Virus record (IMG/VR): IMGVR_UViG_3300021961_007069
Coordinates: 1 to 63,106 of that record
Source of the DNA: a virus
Length of the DNA stretch: 63,106 nt
Strand: one strand, 5' to 3'
Shown here: positions 63,029 through 63,106 of the stretch, piece after piece
Layout of the letters: the number at the start of each line of letters is the position of its first letter
How positions within the stretch are numbered: the first letter of the stretch is position 1
Made by a program: the position numbers and the translations under genes
The notes under the pieces: generated by a model
Told to the model about the DNA's origin: nothing
Database searches by the model: none
The model's input: only the letters and a program-made list of their open reading frames with translations

Positions 63029-63106
63029 TGTCTGCAAAGCAAACTGAATTGAATTCTAATCTTGCTAAGATGTTCACCGACCTTCTCTTGAAGCAGGGTG
63101 GACCAA
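63028..63106 (+). CDS. Partial gene running off the window (N-terminal 26 aa)
   Basis: ATG on the previous stop; SAKQTELNSNLAKMFTDLLLKQGG is visible before the window ends. Too short to identify. Confidence 0.6.
   Translation, partial: MSAKQTELNSNLAKMFTDLLLKQGGP

Overview
This window is part of the genome of a marine-type T4-like myovirus, probably infecting an alphaproteobacterium. Every gene I can support is on the + strand, mostly with ATGA or TAATG overlaps. T4-type signatures are a gp61-like primase, NrdA/NrdB, an RNase H of the FEN type, PhoH, a gp33-like late transcription co-activator, and exact TATAAATA late promoters in intergenic positions. The host inference rests on a circularly permuted two-piece tmRNA, typical of alphaproteobacteria, and on a complete phage-borne TonB-dependent receptor whose TonB-box region looks sphingomonad-like. 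It remains an inference.

Layout. 0-10.7 kb: lysis and envelope genes (two-TM holin candidate, GH19 plus M15 endolysin, i-/o-spanin pair, small membrane proteins, lipoproteins), a secreted Asn-rich low-complexity protein, a large secreted acidic protein and a secreted nuclease. 10.7-17.2 kb: primase and ribonucleotide reductase with two Fe(II)/2-oxoglutarate oxygenases and a GT25 glycosyltransferase. 17.2-23 kb: GIY-YIG endonuclease with a hidden ribosome binding site, cytidylyltransferase, two sulfotransferase-like proteins, an APS-kinase/nucleotidyltransferase fusion, and an AhpC/AhpD peroxide-defence pair. 23-30 kb: tmRNA, SleB hydrolase, PurA-like enzyme, and a glycosyltransferase/methyltransferase cassette. 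30-35.9 kb: small early-type genes, RNase H, PhoH. 35.9-44.4 kb: beta-rich paralogues, a SGNH hydrolase, a PD-(D/E)XK nuclease, two SprT-like peptidases, dCMP deaminase, gp33 and a split carbamoyltransferase set. 44.6-53.4 kb: an AAA+ ATPase, then 26 tRNAs covering all 20 amino acids, interleaved with structured RNA segments, membrane proteins, oxygenases and the TonB-dependent receptor. 53.4-63.1 kb: secreted protease, P-loop protein, HNH endonuclease, AspH-like hydroxylase, methyltransferases and many small unknown genes.

The least expected feature is regulatory. Fifteen copies of a 16-bp element (GTAACTCCTTGATTCT and its reverse complement) lie in five clusters. Each cluster sits in front of a sigma70-like promoter whose predicted start falls on or next to the start codon, so the mRNAs would be leaderless. 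The distance from the last repeat to the -10 box is 43-44 or 54-55 bp, differing by about one helical turn. This looks like an undescribed phage regulon. It controls compact operons of unknown genes and one AAA+ ATPase.

Metabolically the window supplies deoxynucleotides (RNR, dCMP deaminase, PurA-like enzyme), translation capacity (tRNAs, ribosome rescue), redox defence, and a large set of surface-glycan or small-molecule modifying enzymes (glycosyl-, methyl-, carbamoyl- and probably sulfotransferases, oxygenases). Small membrane proteins and proteins of unknown function make up the rest.
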